Assembly: GCF_021130785.1 (NCBI RefSeq)
Contig: NC_060214.1
Coordinates: 42,825,001 to 42,889,000 of the forward strand
Direction of reading: 5' to 3'
Source of the DNA: Homalodisca vitripennis
Taxonomy: Eukaryota; Arthropoda; Insecta; Hemiptera; Cicadellidae
Length of the DNA stretch: 64,000 bases
In this document: in pieces, positions 49,816 through 63,469 of the stretch
Layout: each line of letters begins with the position of its first letter
How positions within the stretch are numbered: position 1 is the first letter of the stretch
Notes under the pieces: generated by a model
Database searches by the model: none
Told to the model about the DNA's origin: nothing
The model's input: the letters and a program-made list of their open reading frames with translations, nothing else
Made by a program: the position numbers and the translations under genes

Positions 49816-52800
49816 ATTTAAAAAAATATCTTTCGAGTAGTGAAGAACTTTACTAAATGTTAACACTTTTATCCACAGACGCCTATGTTACTCTACAGTA
49901 AGGGTAAATATAATAAACATGAGTATACAGTTAGGGCTGAAAGTGTTGCATGCTTACTTTGTTTACAGATATGTTCACTCTAAAATTTCCGGGTGGCCAT
50001 TACTTTTCCCCAAAAACCAATGTAAAAGTGTTTTCCAACACTCAGATTTAAGTCAAAAACCGTTCTCAAGATGTACGGACTGGAAGGGAGACAGACATAA
50101 ACACCATGTTACTAGCTCTTTTATTGATAGGCTTCCCTAACACAAATATTATTGTTGTGATTATTATTCAGCTCTTAATTTCCGAAATAATACTTCTAAA
50201 CGTAAATATCTACGAACGTTCGGAATACACATTGCCTATATTAGCATTATATATGGTATTGTTTTAATAATTAAATTTTGACATTTTTAAGATTTCTCAA
50301 AATATAATTAAGACTGAGTATATTCTTTAAATGGTGTAAATTTACGTATGATTCATTCAAGAGTTTTGCTTTGAAACTGATTTACTGTTTTTTGCCTTAT
50401 ACACTTTTCCTCGTAAATAAGGTTAGTTTCATAGAATTCACGTGTATTATTAATTTTCAATATATATAGATATTTGTACTCAGATAAGTATGATTTAATA
50501 TACGATAAAAATCCATGCCTAAGACTAGTGTATGTGAAAATAATTAAATACCGACTATTACAACTTGTAAACAACTAAAGAGGGCATTGAGTATATTGTC
50601 GCCAGGAGCAAATAGTATTATATTTTGTTGGTAGTTATTTTATATATACCCCACATGAGTTAATATTTTATTTAGAAACTAAATAAATTGTTAACTGTAT
50701 AACGATTTTTTACGTTACTGTTTATGTAACTCCAATTCAATGAAATTAGTCGCTATTATTTGATTCGTAATTACTGATACGACATTTTACATAGTTTTGT
50801 TCTATATTTTTGAGTCATAAAATTAGACACAAAAATCCTGGACAACCCGGATATTACGTTTTTATTTGTTGAAAAAACAAAAAACTAACTAACAAAGAAC
50901 AAACTAGTTTTAAGTAAGTATAATATTGTCATATTGTCGGTTTAAAATTTATACCTAATAATGTTTCATATCACATTTGCGCATACTAATGTTTTTTAGC
51001 GTAATATAGTAGTTAATATAAATGTATTATTTGGGTTTTATACAAAATTTGGATATTATACGAGTGATAATATTGTTATACAGTGTTTTGTTACATATCC
51101 ATGCCAACTAGTTTAAAAAAACGTTTTTGACAAAAACATTGAAAAACTTTACAATGCCTAGCCTGATCCATTGTAAGAACTATAAAATAATTGAACTCCA
51201 TAAAACAGTTTGTATATAAGTATACGATGACAACTAGGTAAATATGCTAAGCATTATACTCAAACGTAGATAAAACATTTCGTTTTACGAAAATTACTGT
51301 AATTGCTAGATATATTTCTATAGAAAAGTAAATTTTGTAGCAATCCACGTGCAAAATTTCTGAGAAATGTATGCATATCCTCGCTAACCATAACTCATAA
51401 TTTACAATATTTATCATCCACATGGATCTAACATTCTTGTCAGTTTATTATTTATAAAAAAGTAAAATGTTTAGTTTTTAATTAATAAGAGGTACCCAAA
51501 ACTAAGTTAGGAGAATTATAGACTATAGCAACAACATACGTAACTTGTAAATTTAGTTAAAGAAGTTACTGAACGTTTTGTGTACAAGCCACGCAAGAAT
51601 AAACGTTAGTAATTCCGTTCGAAAGGAGTTCCGTTTCAGGCCAGTTTGTTTTTATTAATTAATAGTTTAATAAAATGGAAGAAACTATTGTCTAATGCTT
51701 AGCTGTAATATTAAGCGCATTCGTAATTTTATATTTAAAGGAAACTTTATAATATAACACGTGTTTGTTGTTTTAAATACATACATGTTTGTATAAATAT
51801 ATTGCACAGGAGAGCGTAAGTGGACCAGTAACGGAACTATCTACTTTTCAATGAAGATGTAATACATATCACAGAAAAACACGTAAAATACAATAAAAAC
51901 GAGATAGGAGAGACCTTCTTTACTGGATTTATTTGGCTCATTATGATAAGCTGCTGGTGTGTGCGATAATCGTTTAAACAAAATAGGGAGGATACAGTAG
52001 AGTTAAAGGTCGAGGTTAATAATAAAATGTAGAAAGGTTATATGCAGAACGTAAACCTGATCTAATTCTAATTCAAACGTAAAGTCCGACATCTTAGAAC
52101 ACCAGAAATCCGTCGCTCCTTGCATTAAAACTCACCAAATAAGGAAGTTAAGAATTACTAAAATACATTTCTATTGCTTTACAACATTTTACATCTGTTA
52201 CTTTGCAAGTAATCCATTATGACCGAATATCCTCTTTATCTCTTTTCGTGTTTATAAAGCTAGATTAATAGACTTTCTGCACTGAAATACATTTCATACA
52301 TATTGTACATACAAATGTTGTTTTGCATGCGTTTATTATCAGTTTAAACGTTAAGATAAAAGGGAAATAATCATTTTTTTAATTATATACACCACCAACC
52401 TTAATAATTACTTAAAATTAATAGTTACTGTAAACGTCAAAGTATCGTTTTGTAAAAATATTTTGATTGTTATATAAATATTTATCTTTTTTACAGTAAA
52501 TGTTTAAACATACATCTATGCTTTTTAGGTTGCAATTGTTTAGGAAACCCAAACTAAAGTTATAAAACCGTAAGACTATAGAAAACCAGATAGTAAACTT
52601 GTGATTTTTTGTGAAAGTATGAACTAAATATTTTGTGTAATACGCTCGCAAAACACACGTTAATAATTCCGTTTGAAAGTTGTTTTGGTGGAGGCTAGTG
52701 AGTGTTGTTCATTATTATTTCCATTATATGACGGTAACTTTAAACTACTGGGTAAATTTTTTGTTAAGTCAATTGATAATAATTGTATAATTACAGAAAA

Positions 52801-53164
52801 CTTCGTAAATAAAATGTCATCATAGTTTTGAAACGTTTGCATGCATAATTACTTGCACCACCAACGCCTAAATGTAGCAGTAACAGGACAATTTACTAAC
52901 CAGAAGATAATTTATTAGAAGGTGAAACTATAGTAGCGTTTATAACCTAATTAAGCCATTAGTATACCAGTTTACAAGGGAAGCCTTACTGTTTTACGTT
53001 TTTATAAAGGAGATATTAGACTTACGTTGTTTATTTTTTCCCTTTATATGGATGGTATAAATTAGGTGAAACTGTAGATTCATACTTATAGTCTCTGGTA
53101 AATGGAATATGTTTAAAGATTATGTTGACAATGGATACTTTAAAATTTAAAATACTATCTTTTT
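49816..53164. repeat. Paralogous block A', first part
   Basis: Partner of about 930-4317 in direct orientation, offset about 48.9 kb. It contains two copies of the GTTAGTAATTCCGTT-like segment (about 51600 and 52655) where block A has one. No gene is supported. Confidence 0.7.
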
Positions 53165-53415
53165 AAAATGAGGCTGATCCCCTTTTCGAAAGGAGAGACC
53201 AATCTTATTCCTAGCCTTCTTCTACCCACCCTAGTGAGACATTGGCCTGTACGAGGATTTTATCAATAAGAATAAGGAGGAGAGTACGAAAAAAATCGAC
53301 AGTATGGATGCAATTAAAAAAAAGTTACATCAATGATTTTAACCTATGCTATCTCCAACACATACCTAAAGTGTGATGCTTTGCATTGCTCGGCAACTGA
53401 CTTTTCAAAAACCTA
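53165..53415 (-). repeat. tRNA-derived SINE, copy 3
   Basis: Box A on the minus strand reads TTGCCGAGCAATGCAAAGC (about 53403), then GTGTTGGAGATAGCATAGG and a decayed box B (GTTAAAATCAT). The body has AATCCTCGTACAGGCCAATG. It lies at the same place in block A' as copy 1 in block A. Confidence 0.75.
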
Positions 53416-54087
53416 GAAGTATGGCATCTATCACTGTAGGTAACTGCAGAAACCGATGCTGTTGTACTGTTCGGTCTTGTTACAAAAGTTGACTTTGTTA
53501 ACCAGTTGACTTTATTATATAACGTACAGTTAACATATTGTTTGAAATGCTAATTAGGGTACAGACATAATTCTAGTAATTGATGTCTTCTAATAATACT
53601 TCTAATTCTAATGCGCTCTCAAAGAACATTATCGCATATATTACTTAATTGTTTTAATAACTATAAATATTTTTTTCCTATAAAAGTGTAAAACAGATGT
53701 TTCTTTCATTCTCAACGCTGTTAAGTGTATAATGAACGCAATCAGGTACAAGTTATTTATTTTACCTACAAGTAATCAGTACAAGTTATATTAATAGAAC
53801 AGCGCATTATAGCAAATGTTGAGTTTAGTTTTTAGTTTATATTACTACAGACAAACGGTTTTTAAGAAATAAATATACACCAAATAAATTACGCTGCCGT
53901 AATCTAAATAGTCTTATATTAAATACAGAAATACAAGTTGGATAAAGCAAAACTAAATACAGCATATTTATATAAGTATATATTTGAAGTAAAATTTGTT
54001 GTATTTTTTATACTTAAATCAATGATAATACATTTTAGAGGATACGAGTAGTAATGCACAGCTCATAACAAACATCAGCTCAGAAAC
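53416..54087. other. Block A' continued
   Basis: GGTAACTGCAGAAACCGATG (about 53440) matches the SINE flank of block A. No gene. Confidence 0.6.
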
Positions 54088-54183
54088 AGGTGAGGCAATA
54101 CACAAAGCAATATGAATACGCTTGAACCTGCAGGTGACAGGCGTGCGTATTTCTTGCTATTCAAATACGGTTGGTAGCACCGG
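54088..54183. repeat. Highly conserved 95-bp island, copy 3 of 3
   Basis: Matches copies at 5135 and 24004 over ACAGGTGAGGCAATACACAA to the GGTTGGTAGCA end with no core indel. Confidence 0.7.
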
Positions 54184-55789
54184 TGTACTTTATCAACCGA
54201 CCGTCAGCAGGTGGTAACAGCGTGTATGAGTTTACCACGTGCAATTGAACATATTATGCTGTTAAATCTTAAGGTGGCTAATATTCCATTGCTACATGAC
54301 TAGTAAGCGTGAGATATTAACTTTTGGACATACAATAACAATGTGTTATTAACTCCACATTTAGTTATCTGAAATTTCTATATTATTCTTGTAGTAACTT
54401 TCATACGGGAATACAGTTTATCATTTAGAGATTAATAAAGTCATACACGAAGTCCAGTTAATGTGTTTGTATACACAATTGTGGGAATAAATTAAGTTAA
54501 TTCAGTTCAGTTTTAATTCGTTAAAATGAATTCAACTATTTTGATTTGTCCGGTACAACTAAATTAACATTTATAAGATATACAATTTTTCTTACCATTT
54601 TAAATAAATAAAAATTAAATAATTTTGAATCTTTTTACCTGTATACAGTTGTAGGGTGTGTACGAGTGTAGGGTGTTAGCATAGCTACAGACATGCCTAA
54701 TTTCGGATCCTTGTAATAATAATTTGGGATAAAAAATAGGTTTTTTTAATTTTTTTTGCAAATAAGTTTTCATTTGTGAACAATTTTATGAATAAAAGAA
54801 GTAAAATTTTAACAAAAACTTGTGAATTAAGAGTAATATTTAAATTTCAAAATACTTTATGAGTAGAATTGCCAGTATAAAGTGATATATTCCTAGTATT
54901 ATTTTTTTTATTTGTCACAATAAAAATAGTAAAAAATAATAAAATCATAGGGCAAAACATTAAATACAAAGAAAACTATCTATATAATAAGCGAGCAATT
55001 TCCAAACTGCCTGTTATATCAATGGAACAAAATTAAGTATTTAAGTAATAATTTCTTTTTGGAGTAGTGTTTTTGATATTTAAGATCGCTTTAACTGTCA
55101 GTTTAAACGCAGATATGATATTATTTAGAAAAATGCCCAAAACTAATAATTACCTATCACTGTATATTTACTGACTAGAAAAGCCAATCAATATTTGGTT
55201 GATAGTTATATTTAGCAACTGGAATGCTCCGCCCTATCTAGATTAAATACCCAAAAAGTCTTTTTTTTTAATCGTGCCGTTCTCTGACAGGCCGTCGGTG
55301 TAAAAACTATTGGTAATGAAGGTCCTATAGATATAACATTTTTATAGGTTTCTCATTATTAAAAGAACATATCTGTCGATATCTGGTACAACATTCCAAT
55401 CTTTGTCTATTGGTATAATTATATGCCTGTGTTGTATCGATTTATTGGTTAAATTATATAAACTCTTCTTACTGCAGCTTCATCTTCACTACCCCGCACC
55501 CAATTATTGTTCTGCTGCCACGGTCAACGTGTTCGTCGTTTTGCAGTTATCCAATATTTCATCGTAAAAGCAGAAATTGAAAACTTAATATAGTTACTGT
55601 CTCTTATAAAAATAGCAAATATATAAATCGAAACTTTAATTATAATTGCTTTAAAGGGTGGATAATAATATTCAACTTTCTTAAATTTATTATATTATTT
55701 GAAACAGATTTTGTAGATAAGTATAATTATTTTTATTCCTCAAGTTTTGAGATTAAAAACATAACATTCCCGATGGAGTTGCAATAAAC
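54184..55789. other. Block A' continued, AT-rich
   Basis: CTAATATTCCATTGCTACAT (about 54277) pairs with block A at about 5324 and, more loosely, with the right flank of the 24-kb LINE. No gene. Confidence 0.6.
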
Positions 55790-56060
55790 AATTTACATTA
55801 CAGGTTTTAATGATGTAGTAATTTTTTGACAAAATTATTACGTGTCCAACTATAATTTCTCCATAAAATATTGTATAGAAACTATACAAGAGACACGCTG
55901 CTTACTACCTCCACGAGCAAATGTCGATTTTATATAGCAAATAACATCAAAAAGTTACCATTATGATAAATACCAACAAGAACACAATTACAACGTAAAG
56001 AACACGGTCGGTGTCGGGTATATTAGAAACTTATTGCCACACTTAGTTGTGACGGGAGGC
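55790..56060. repeat. High-identity island shared with 7266-7530
   Basis: GAGACACGCTGCTTACTACC and AAAAGTTACCATTATGATAA, among others, match block A nearly exactly. Single-base indels are present, so protein coding is unlikely. Confidence 0.75.
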
Positions 56061-58200
56061 GATTTGTGTGATAAAGTAGGCAAGAGGGCTACCAACCTGA
56101 AATTAGCTGATTTGTTCTAATACCAACTTTTTATAAGGCTACCCATAATCGGTCTGTGGATGGTGCATCATTATGATCATTTAGGCATAGATCAGCAGGC
56201 TTTGATTTTGTTGAGGTTCCTTCGTTTTTCTAAGTTTCAATATCTGTCCCATAAAAATTATTAAATCCTATCATAGATAGCTTCCACGTATTATTTCTGT
56301 ATATATATATAGCGGTGAAAGGTGTTAAAAGGTGATTTAATAAGAATTAAATTGAAGTATTTTAAAATGATGAATTAAATACAATATATATAAGAAACAA
56401 CTCATGTATTTATAAAAAAGATGTTATTATTAGTATTTAAATACAATTTATTCGATACATTTTTAAATACAATAAATCAGGAATCGCACGAAAAATACGC
56501 CTTTTCAATGTCTTTGATGATCTAAAATAGTTAACCATTCAAAGGTATGCAAACAGGTTACAATTCAGTCCGGATTCGACCGCAACACTGAAATAAAATG
56601 CACACCCATTTAAATTTTACTTTAAATTCATTTTAATAATTTTATGATAAGAAATGTTTGGTTATTTATTGATTATTTGTTAATATATTCCTTAAAGTAA
56701 TTTTGTATCCACTTAACTAAAAGTATTATAGCTGGACAGTAATTGTACAATAGTGTAAGGTGTTGACATAGATAGAGATTCAGAGTGACTGTTTTATTTT
56801 AATGGACCAGGGATCATAGAGTGATCCAGGGGTGGAACCAAAGTGGCATAGCCCCTCTCCAAGATTTGGAAAAAGACGGTTTTATGAAGAAAACGTTACC
56901 GATCATGTATTATAACTATAAAAAAATTCAATTAATGAACAAAATTTTTCATTATAAACAAAGTATCTACTAAACAATACATTTTTTTGCATCGAAATAC
57001 AAGATCACTTAATACAATATAAATAATAGTAAAGTAAACCAACTAAAGCCTCTCTCCCCAAAAAAATATAGTATCATTTATTTATTATATAATGCTGTTA
57101 ATCAATATGCTAATGCTAATGTAAAAGTTGCAGTAAATATAATTTAAAGTGTTCAAATACTAAGTTTGGTATGCTTAAGATGTAGTCCTGAGATAAAATA
57201 TAAGACGGAAGAATTTTATTGAGACGATGATGCATAATTTGTTTTATTTCCATAGTTTTCTACTCATTATTGCATTTGAATTCGTAATAATGAAAGGAAA
57301 TTGTCAAAATTTAAATTAAGAAGGATATAGGCAACGATTCCTTATGTGTCTTTCATTTATGTTTCTACCAGAAATATGAACTACTTAATAGTGAGAAAAT
57401 AGCGCTGAGCAACAGCGTTACATAAAATTGTTTAGATAGTATCTACCGAACCCAATATTTTGGGGGGTGATGTGATTTGTATAGTAACATACAAAGCATT
57501 AAGCATAGCTTTGTGGTGCTTGGTACAAAACGAAACACATTTATTTATTAAATCGTAACAATATTGCGGAGTTGTGTATGTAGTCGGCTTTTATCATGAC
57601 TGTTATTAGTTTTTCATAGCTGTTCTGCCCAACGAAAGGCATTTTTTTGTCTGACAGTATGGTCTCATATTTTTTTGTTTCATACTAATAAAAAAGCGTT
57701 AGTGATGAAATGGGTTTTACATATAAAACTGCAAATATAATAAATCTGTAATGTGCAATCTTAGTTTGGAATTTTCTATAACCAATTACCGTCAAGTCGC
57801 GTTCCTTCCGTATTCATTATTTTTGGCTTTAAAAAGTAATATCTGAGTGAGCTCATTACGCATAAATACATAAATTTGCACTATTTTTTATTTTCATAGC
57901 TCATATTGGTTGGGTTTATAGTTTACTGTTCCAAATCTTGGAGAGAAAGTTTCAGATCCCACTTGAAATAAACTTTTATGACATTTAATAAATATATATG
58001 TAAAGTCCTGGGTTATATTACTTTCTCAATATCAAGTCTCTTTATTATTCAGTTATACAAAATATTTTATTGTGTTCATTTGAGTAATTTGGTTTTTAAA
58101 CAATAACTGTAGGTTACTGACTCTGTAAGTTAGGTGTAATTAAGAGCGACGTATGGCCGAGTAATCTTATTTACCCTACTGAAACATTTTAAGCCTTTCC
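56061..58200. other. AT-rich DNA, end of block A' and block C'
   Basis: Homology to block A fades after about 56250. 57840-58200 pairs with 29340-29760 (block C). A TGGACCAGGGATCATAGAGT stretch at 56802 is unassigned. Confidence 0.5.
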
Positions 58201-59699
58201 AATGATATATAATAAATATCTGGTGAGCTTTGTAGTGACCCCTGTACCTGTCGTCTGATTTAACTACGCTTCTGTCATAGGTAGAGACATCGCGCGGTCT
58301 CATCCGTCTGTCCGCTGCCCAGGAGCGTCCATTAGACGTCCGAACATTCAGTTGTACCGTAGGAGCCGTTTCTGGAGTTATGCTCGGGTCGTGGCAACTA
58401 AAAAATTCTCGCCCCTCTCTGTTCTTCTTGGGTGAGATGGTAGTTTGCCATCTTGTGTCCCTCTATGTCTTCTTATTACTCCTACTCGGTCCTGAGCCAA
58501 GTAAATCTGCTATACTGTCATAGAGTGACCAGGTCCCTTACCGGCGGTTCGCTTATCATCTTCTTTATTCCTCTTTGATGGTTCCCACCATAATTCCATT
58601 TTGTTCCTCAAGCATTTCAATCTTAGGCTATCATTGGTCATGGGAATAAGGGGGGGGGGGGTGGGGGGAGGGGGGGGGGGGGGGGGGGGGGGTGGCCCCC
58701 TTTTATGTCTGTACCCTGTTGCCAGCCATACTTCCAAGTTTCTTATTCCTCTTAGTCTTATACAGGTGAGCGTTGACACACAACTCTTCTCTCACAGCGT
58801 CAGGACTCAAGAAGATCCTCCTGTGCTGCAGTTAAAAAAGAAATCTGCTTATTATTTTGTGGTTAGTTCTTCAACTTAACCTCACTTCTAGTGGACCCTC
58901 AAGAAAAGATATGTTCGTCCCGCCCTCCCCTTTAAGAGGCCCGGAAAATCTCTCTTTTGAAACTTTCTGAAAGCCATTTACTCAGCGGTAGGTTTCCAGT
59001 TCCTTGAAGAAATCAAAACTTCCAAATAAATTCGAATTTTAAAACTCTGTTATTTCAACTTCAGTGTCTCATATTACCCTTGCTCTAGGTAAACTTAACC
59101 ATATGGTTGAGTGTCCTGATTCCTGAATCGGTCATTCCTCAACTATGTACTGGCTCATGGTCGGTTTAAGGTTCATAAGTAGCTCCCTCTAAACTCCGCC
59201 CTGTTTTCTGGAATGCTAGTTGCTTGAGAATAGTTTCAATCCTCCTCTCCTTTTTTTAACAATCATAGTAAAAATTGTTTGTCCTGATGACAAGGAATAC
59301 AACTTACAAAAAAAACATCTGCGGATATTATTATCTGATTTCGCCTTTAGAATGTGTTCATTCTCACTGTGACATACAAAACACGTGTTCCCCGTTATTA
59401 GAGGTACAAACAACCCCACCCCGATGATAAACGCTTTTTGAGCCCATATTTTCGGCGTTCTGAATCTCTGTCAATCCGACCCCCTTTCTGTCTACCCAGC
59501 TCGAATACATTACCTTAACAATTATGATAATTAACAGCTTTTCTACATTATTTGCAATTAAAACACTTTGTAGGCCATTAAGCCCCCACAAAATGAAGTT
59601 ACATTAAAACATATAAGGAATGATATATGTTTATATAAATCATATATAGTTTTCATGTAGCCAACGTTTACAGTTTTAGTTTTAATGAGAGGGTAGTTT
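58201..59699. other. GC-richer stretch of unknown nature with poly-G
   Basis: Base composition is near balanced over much of 58240-59560, against very AT-rich flanks. There is no frame with recognisable motifs on either strand. The base-composition step suggests inserted DNA, perhaps a decayed transposon. The poly-G tract at 58650-58692 and the C-rich array at 59700 bracket it. Confidence 0.4.
58650..58692. repeat. Poly-G tract, G-quadruplex prone
   Basis: About 43 bases of G with two T and one A interruption. Exact length may be unreliable because of sequencing of homopolymers. Confidence 0.9.
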
Positions 59700-59798
59700 T
59701 CCCCCCCCCCCCACCCCCCCCCCCCCCCACCCCCCCCCCCCCCCACCCCCCCCCCCCCCCACCCCCCCCCCCCCCCACCCCCCCCCCCCCCCCCCCCC
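59700..59798. repeat. C15A minisatellite, exact 16-bp period
   Basis: Single A bases interrupt poly-C at 59713, 59729, 59745, 59761 and 59777, exactly 16 apart, followed by 21 C. This is a tandem array, not random error in a homopolymer. Confidence 0.95.
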
Positions 59799-59901
59799 TA
59801 TTAAATGAGTTCTTTAAGGAATTCATGAACAAATTATTAAATACAATAATATATTTGTATTAATTAATATACTTAATTGAAAGTACAAATTAATTTAAGT
59901 G

Positions 59902-59904
<3 letters not shown>

Positions 59905-59989
<85 letters not shown>
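59905..59989. repeat. (AC)n microsatellite
   Basis: About 85 bases of pure AC. Confidence 0.95.
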
Positions 59990-59993
<4 letters not shown>

Positions 59994-60149
59994 AAAATAT
60001 ACAAGCCAAAACCCTAACTAATTCACTTATCAATAGTCCTCCCACTTCGCGATATACCAGAAAGTTTAAATTTGTCATACCTAACATACCTAAGACTAAT
60101 GGCTAAAATATAAAAAAACCAATGAATGTTCTTAAATATCAAATAATAT

Positions 60150-60540
60150 TAGGGGTTGAAGTGGGGTTGCAATCCCGTAATTTATTATTCACTTCATCTA
60201 TTCCCTAGAAGAATATAATTTGATTCGCACGTGTCTTATGCCCTCAAAAGAAAAAAAGGATCTTTTGCAGATCTACAACCCGTAGAGGCTGAAAAAGGGT
60301 TGCAAGCCCTAGAGGAACTGTATTTTTAATCATCCCGCTGTACTAGATAGATGAAATTTAACATACAGTTTACCTATTTCAAAATAGAAAACATAAGTAT
60401 TCTTATGAAGATAAATCACCTACAGAGGTTTAAATGGTGTTGCAATTACTAAAAATAACATATTATTTTTATTTTTAAATTTAACGATATCCTAGAAAGG
60501 TGGAATTTAACACCAATGTATGTTATGCCCTAAAAAAATT
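60150..60540. repeat. Degenerate tandem array, about 140-bp unit, three copies
   Basis: Units begin near 60152, 60285 and 60425 with a GGTTGAAA-x-GGGGTTGCAA-like run, then a CCTAGAA-like block, a GAATTTAAC-like block and, near the ends, TATGCCCT. Confidence 0.65.
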
Positions 60541-61241
60541 ACCGGCACCGGAAATAAGTTAGACCCGAAATAATTTCAGTGGCCGGAAGTATTCGTTTTT
60601 TGACCGAAGTATATAGACTATTAAGACTAACCTGCGTTTAAGCTTCCTTGACGAGACTTGGCAAACGCTTCTACAGCGCCGAAATACCTTACACCGGAAG
60701 TTAATTACAATCAGCAGCACTAACCGCTTTTTGACAAAAATAGAAATATCAGATCAACGTATGTGTTTAGTTTCTTCATCGGGACAATAAGGCAAATGCT
60801 ACTACGACGGCTGAACTTCTTATTCCCGAAGTAGTTTAGTAGAAATACGAGAATTTTAACTAAAGAAGACTTCACAGACCTATGTGTATATTTTGTTGCA
60901 ACAACGCAATCACTATAAACGGATCCAAAATTACCTTCGGCTAAAAGTAAATAAAAATTACTTTTTGACCATAGTAGTATTTTCAGACCAACATATTATA
61001 CATTTATTTAATTGGAGAAACAATATAAAATACTACTGTGGCACTGAAAATAGATTTAAATAATTGGAGTGGTTAACTCTCATTGTAGAAAACATTTCAG
61101 ACAAGCTTATTATATTTTCTTTATCGCAGCAACAATGCATACAGTACTATGGCATTGAAATACTTTACAACGGAAGTAGATTAAAATTCCTGGCGGTTAA
61201 AACGCTTTTTGACTGAAATAGGCTTCTCAGATTGAGTATGT

Positions 61242-61359
<118 letters not shown>

Positions 61360-61885
61360 TCCCGGAATATAGTAGTGTTCGGAAAAAGAATTATAATAAT
61401 TAAATTTATTAATCGAAATTTAATTTACACTAAACAGCTGTTGACACTTTTATCTAAAGTTCATAAAAGAAGCATTTTTTTTACATTTAATTTTAGAAAA
61501 TATTAAGTTTGTAGTGCAAATCAGTTCAGTTAGCCGAGACAAAGTGACTGTCTAACGGTTACTATACATTGAGCCAGTAACGAATCTAATCCGTCTGGAA
61601 ATAATATTAAACTTGTAAAAACCCACCTTAACGAATACAGCTGTGATTGCTTGCATACTCTAACTGATTGGTTTCTGATGCCTCAACCACTCCTTTTGCA
61701 GACTACAGTACGAAATGCAAACAAACTTCTATAACGCATAACCTATCATAAACGATTATTTTTAAATGATGCATTGCCTTAATAAGGAGTCCTTATACTG
61801 AAAGTATATGCTTTTGGGCTGAAGTAGGTTTCTCAGTTATACATGTTTACTATAAGTTTTTTATTGCGAAAAAAGGAAAACTTTA

Positions 61886-61910
61886 CTATGTATGTATGTA
61901 TGTATGTATG
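61886..61910. repeat. (TATG)n microsatellite
   Basis: Six tetranucleotide repeats. Confidence 0.9.
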
Positions 61911-62300
61911 TGTATGTTAATTATCGGGACAACGTAGCAAACCCAACTATAGCATTGGAAACGTCATAGAGCGAAAGTAGATTACAAGAACCAGAAGTAG
62001 ACGTTTCCGAGACTGACATATGTATAAATCAGGGCAATAAGGCTAACTCAAGTATGACAGTAAATGCATTACACCATATTTAAACGGTCGGATGGAAGGA
62101 AACTATTTTTCACTAAAATAACATTAACCTATGTGTTTACATATATTGTCTTTATCGGGACAACAAGACAAACTCTATTGGCCTGAAAATTTCTTAGACC
62201 GGAAGTCAACGGCAATGTTTTTGAGACTACAGTTTTTTTTACTTGTGTAGGCAAACTCAATTCAATGTCGATTCGACTCAGAAAAGCACCTATGTGCAGA

Positions 62301-63465
62301 AAACGAGAGCTCACAACTTCTGATATGAAAACTCTTAAATATGAACACTGAAATACTATGTACTTGATATATACCTTACTTACGTTTGAAAAATATAGAG
62401 CTCCATTAATTTGGATTATCCGATTTTGGAAATTGTTACGTCTGTGTGAAGTCGTGAAGCTTGTTTTTTATATAAATGAAAAAGATTATATAGATGCAGT
62501 AGTCAATCACTTAAAATGTTTCCCGACATGTTGGCTCTATGTTGACTCGACCGAGTTTTGTGTTGATCCATGCATGCACGTGTTGTAATATACAGTGATT
62601 TGCTTCATTATTACAATATACACTAGGAACTCCTAAAAATAATTGAGCCCATTTTAAAAAGAACCGTTGACGAATGTAAACGTTACAACGTTAAATCTAT
62701 ATAAGTTTTATAAATAAAATATGGAAAACGGCATCTGCTCGTTCAGCAAAACCTACTTGGTTGAATAATATTCTTTAAGTAATATTTTAGATAAAATTAA
62801 AAATATAAAGTTAAAATTACATTTATAATTTTCATTTTGCAGCATTATTTTTAAATCTCAATACTGTTTTAACAATCTTTTAAACAGTGTTATAATCTCT
62901 AGCTGCTTACAAATGTCAGCGAAGGTGTTACAAGCATGGAATGCGATGCACTGGAATGCAGAGCACGAACTACAGCATTTATTAGCACAAAACCGTGCTG
63001 TAACATCGCGGCAAGGAACGGTATGCGAACACTTCGGCTTCTTTTACAAACTGGATAGATATAAAAACCTCCACACAATCCGCAGGCTTTCCAAATGTCC
63101 TTTTTAGAAGTATCGTTTGTGTATTATTTTCCTGTAACCGAGATAAAAGTTTTATTTTAATACTGTTGTTACAGTTGAGGTTTTTAATTGTAATTTATTC
63201 TGAGCATGGGTTTTATTACAGGGCTAGGAAAAGTTTTCTTTGACTTAAGGATTTTTCAAATCAACCCTATCTTTAGATCAAAACTAGTCCTAAATCAATG
63301 TGATTTAGCAATTTATGTTAATGAACTGGTCAGACAATGCAGAGGTCTTCTCAAGAGGGGAAATGTCAGTAGGCTAAAGGAGAAGAATTCTTGGTTTAAA
63401 TAATTTGAATACAATTATTAACATCCAAAAATTATTTATAGAGTATATACCTCTATCATATATAG
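62301..63465. other. AT-rich DNA, nothing recognised
   Basis: Short open frames at 62358-62588 and 62913-63107 have mixed residues but no motif, partner exon or conserved context that I can see. Confidence 0.4.
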
Positions 63466-63469
63466 TGAA

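Noticed and set aside
58510..58879. Frames with poly-Pro or poly-Gly
   Set aside because: Created by the poly-G tract.
62129..62314. 61-codon minus-strand frame
   Set aside because: Lies in the degenerate tandem array.
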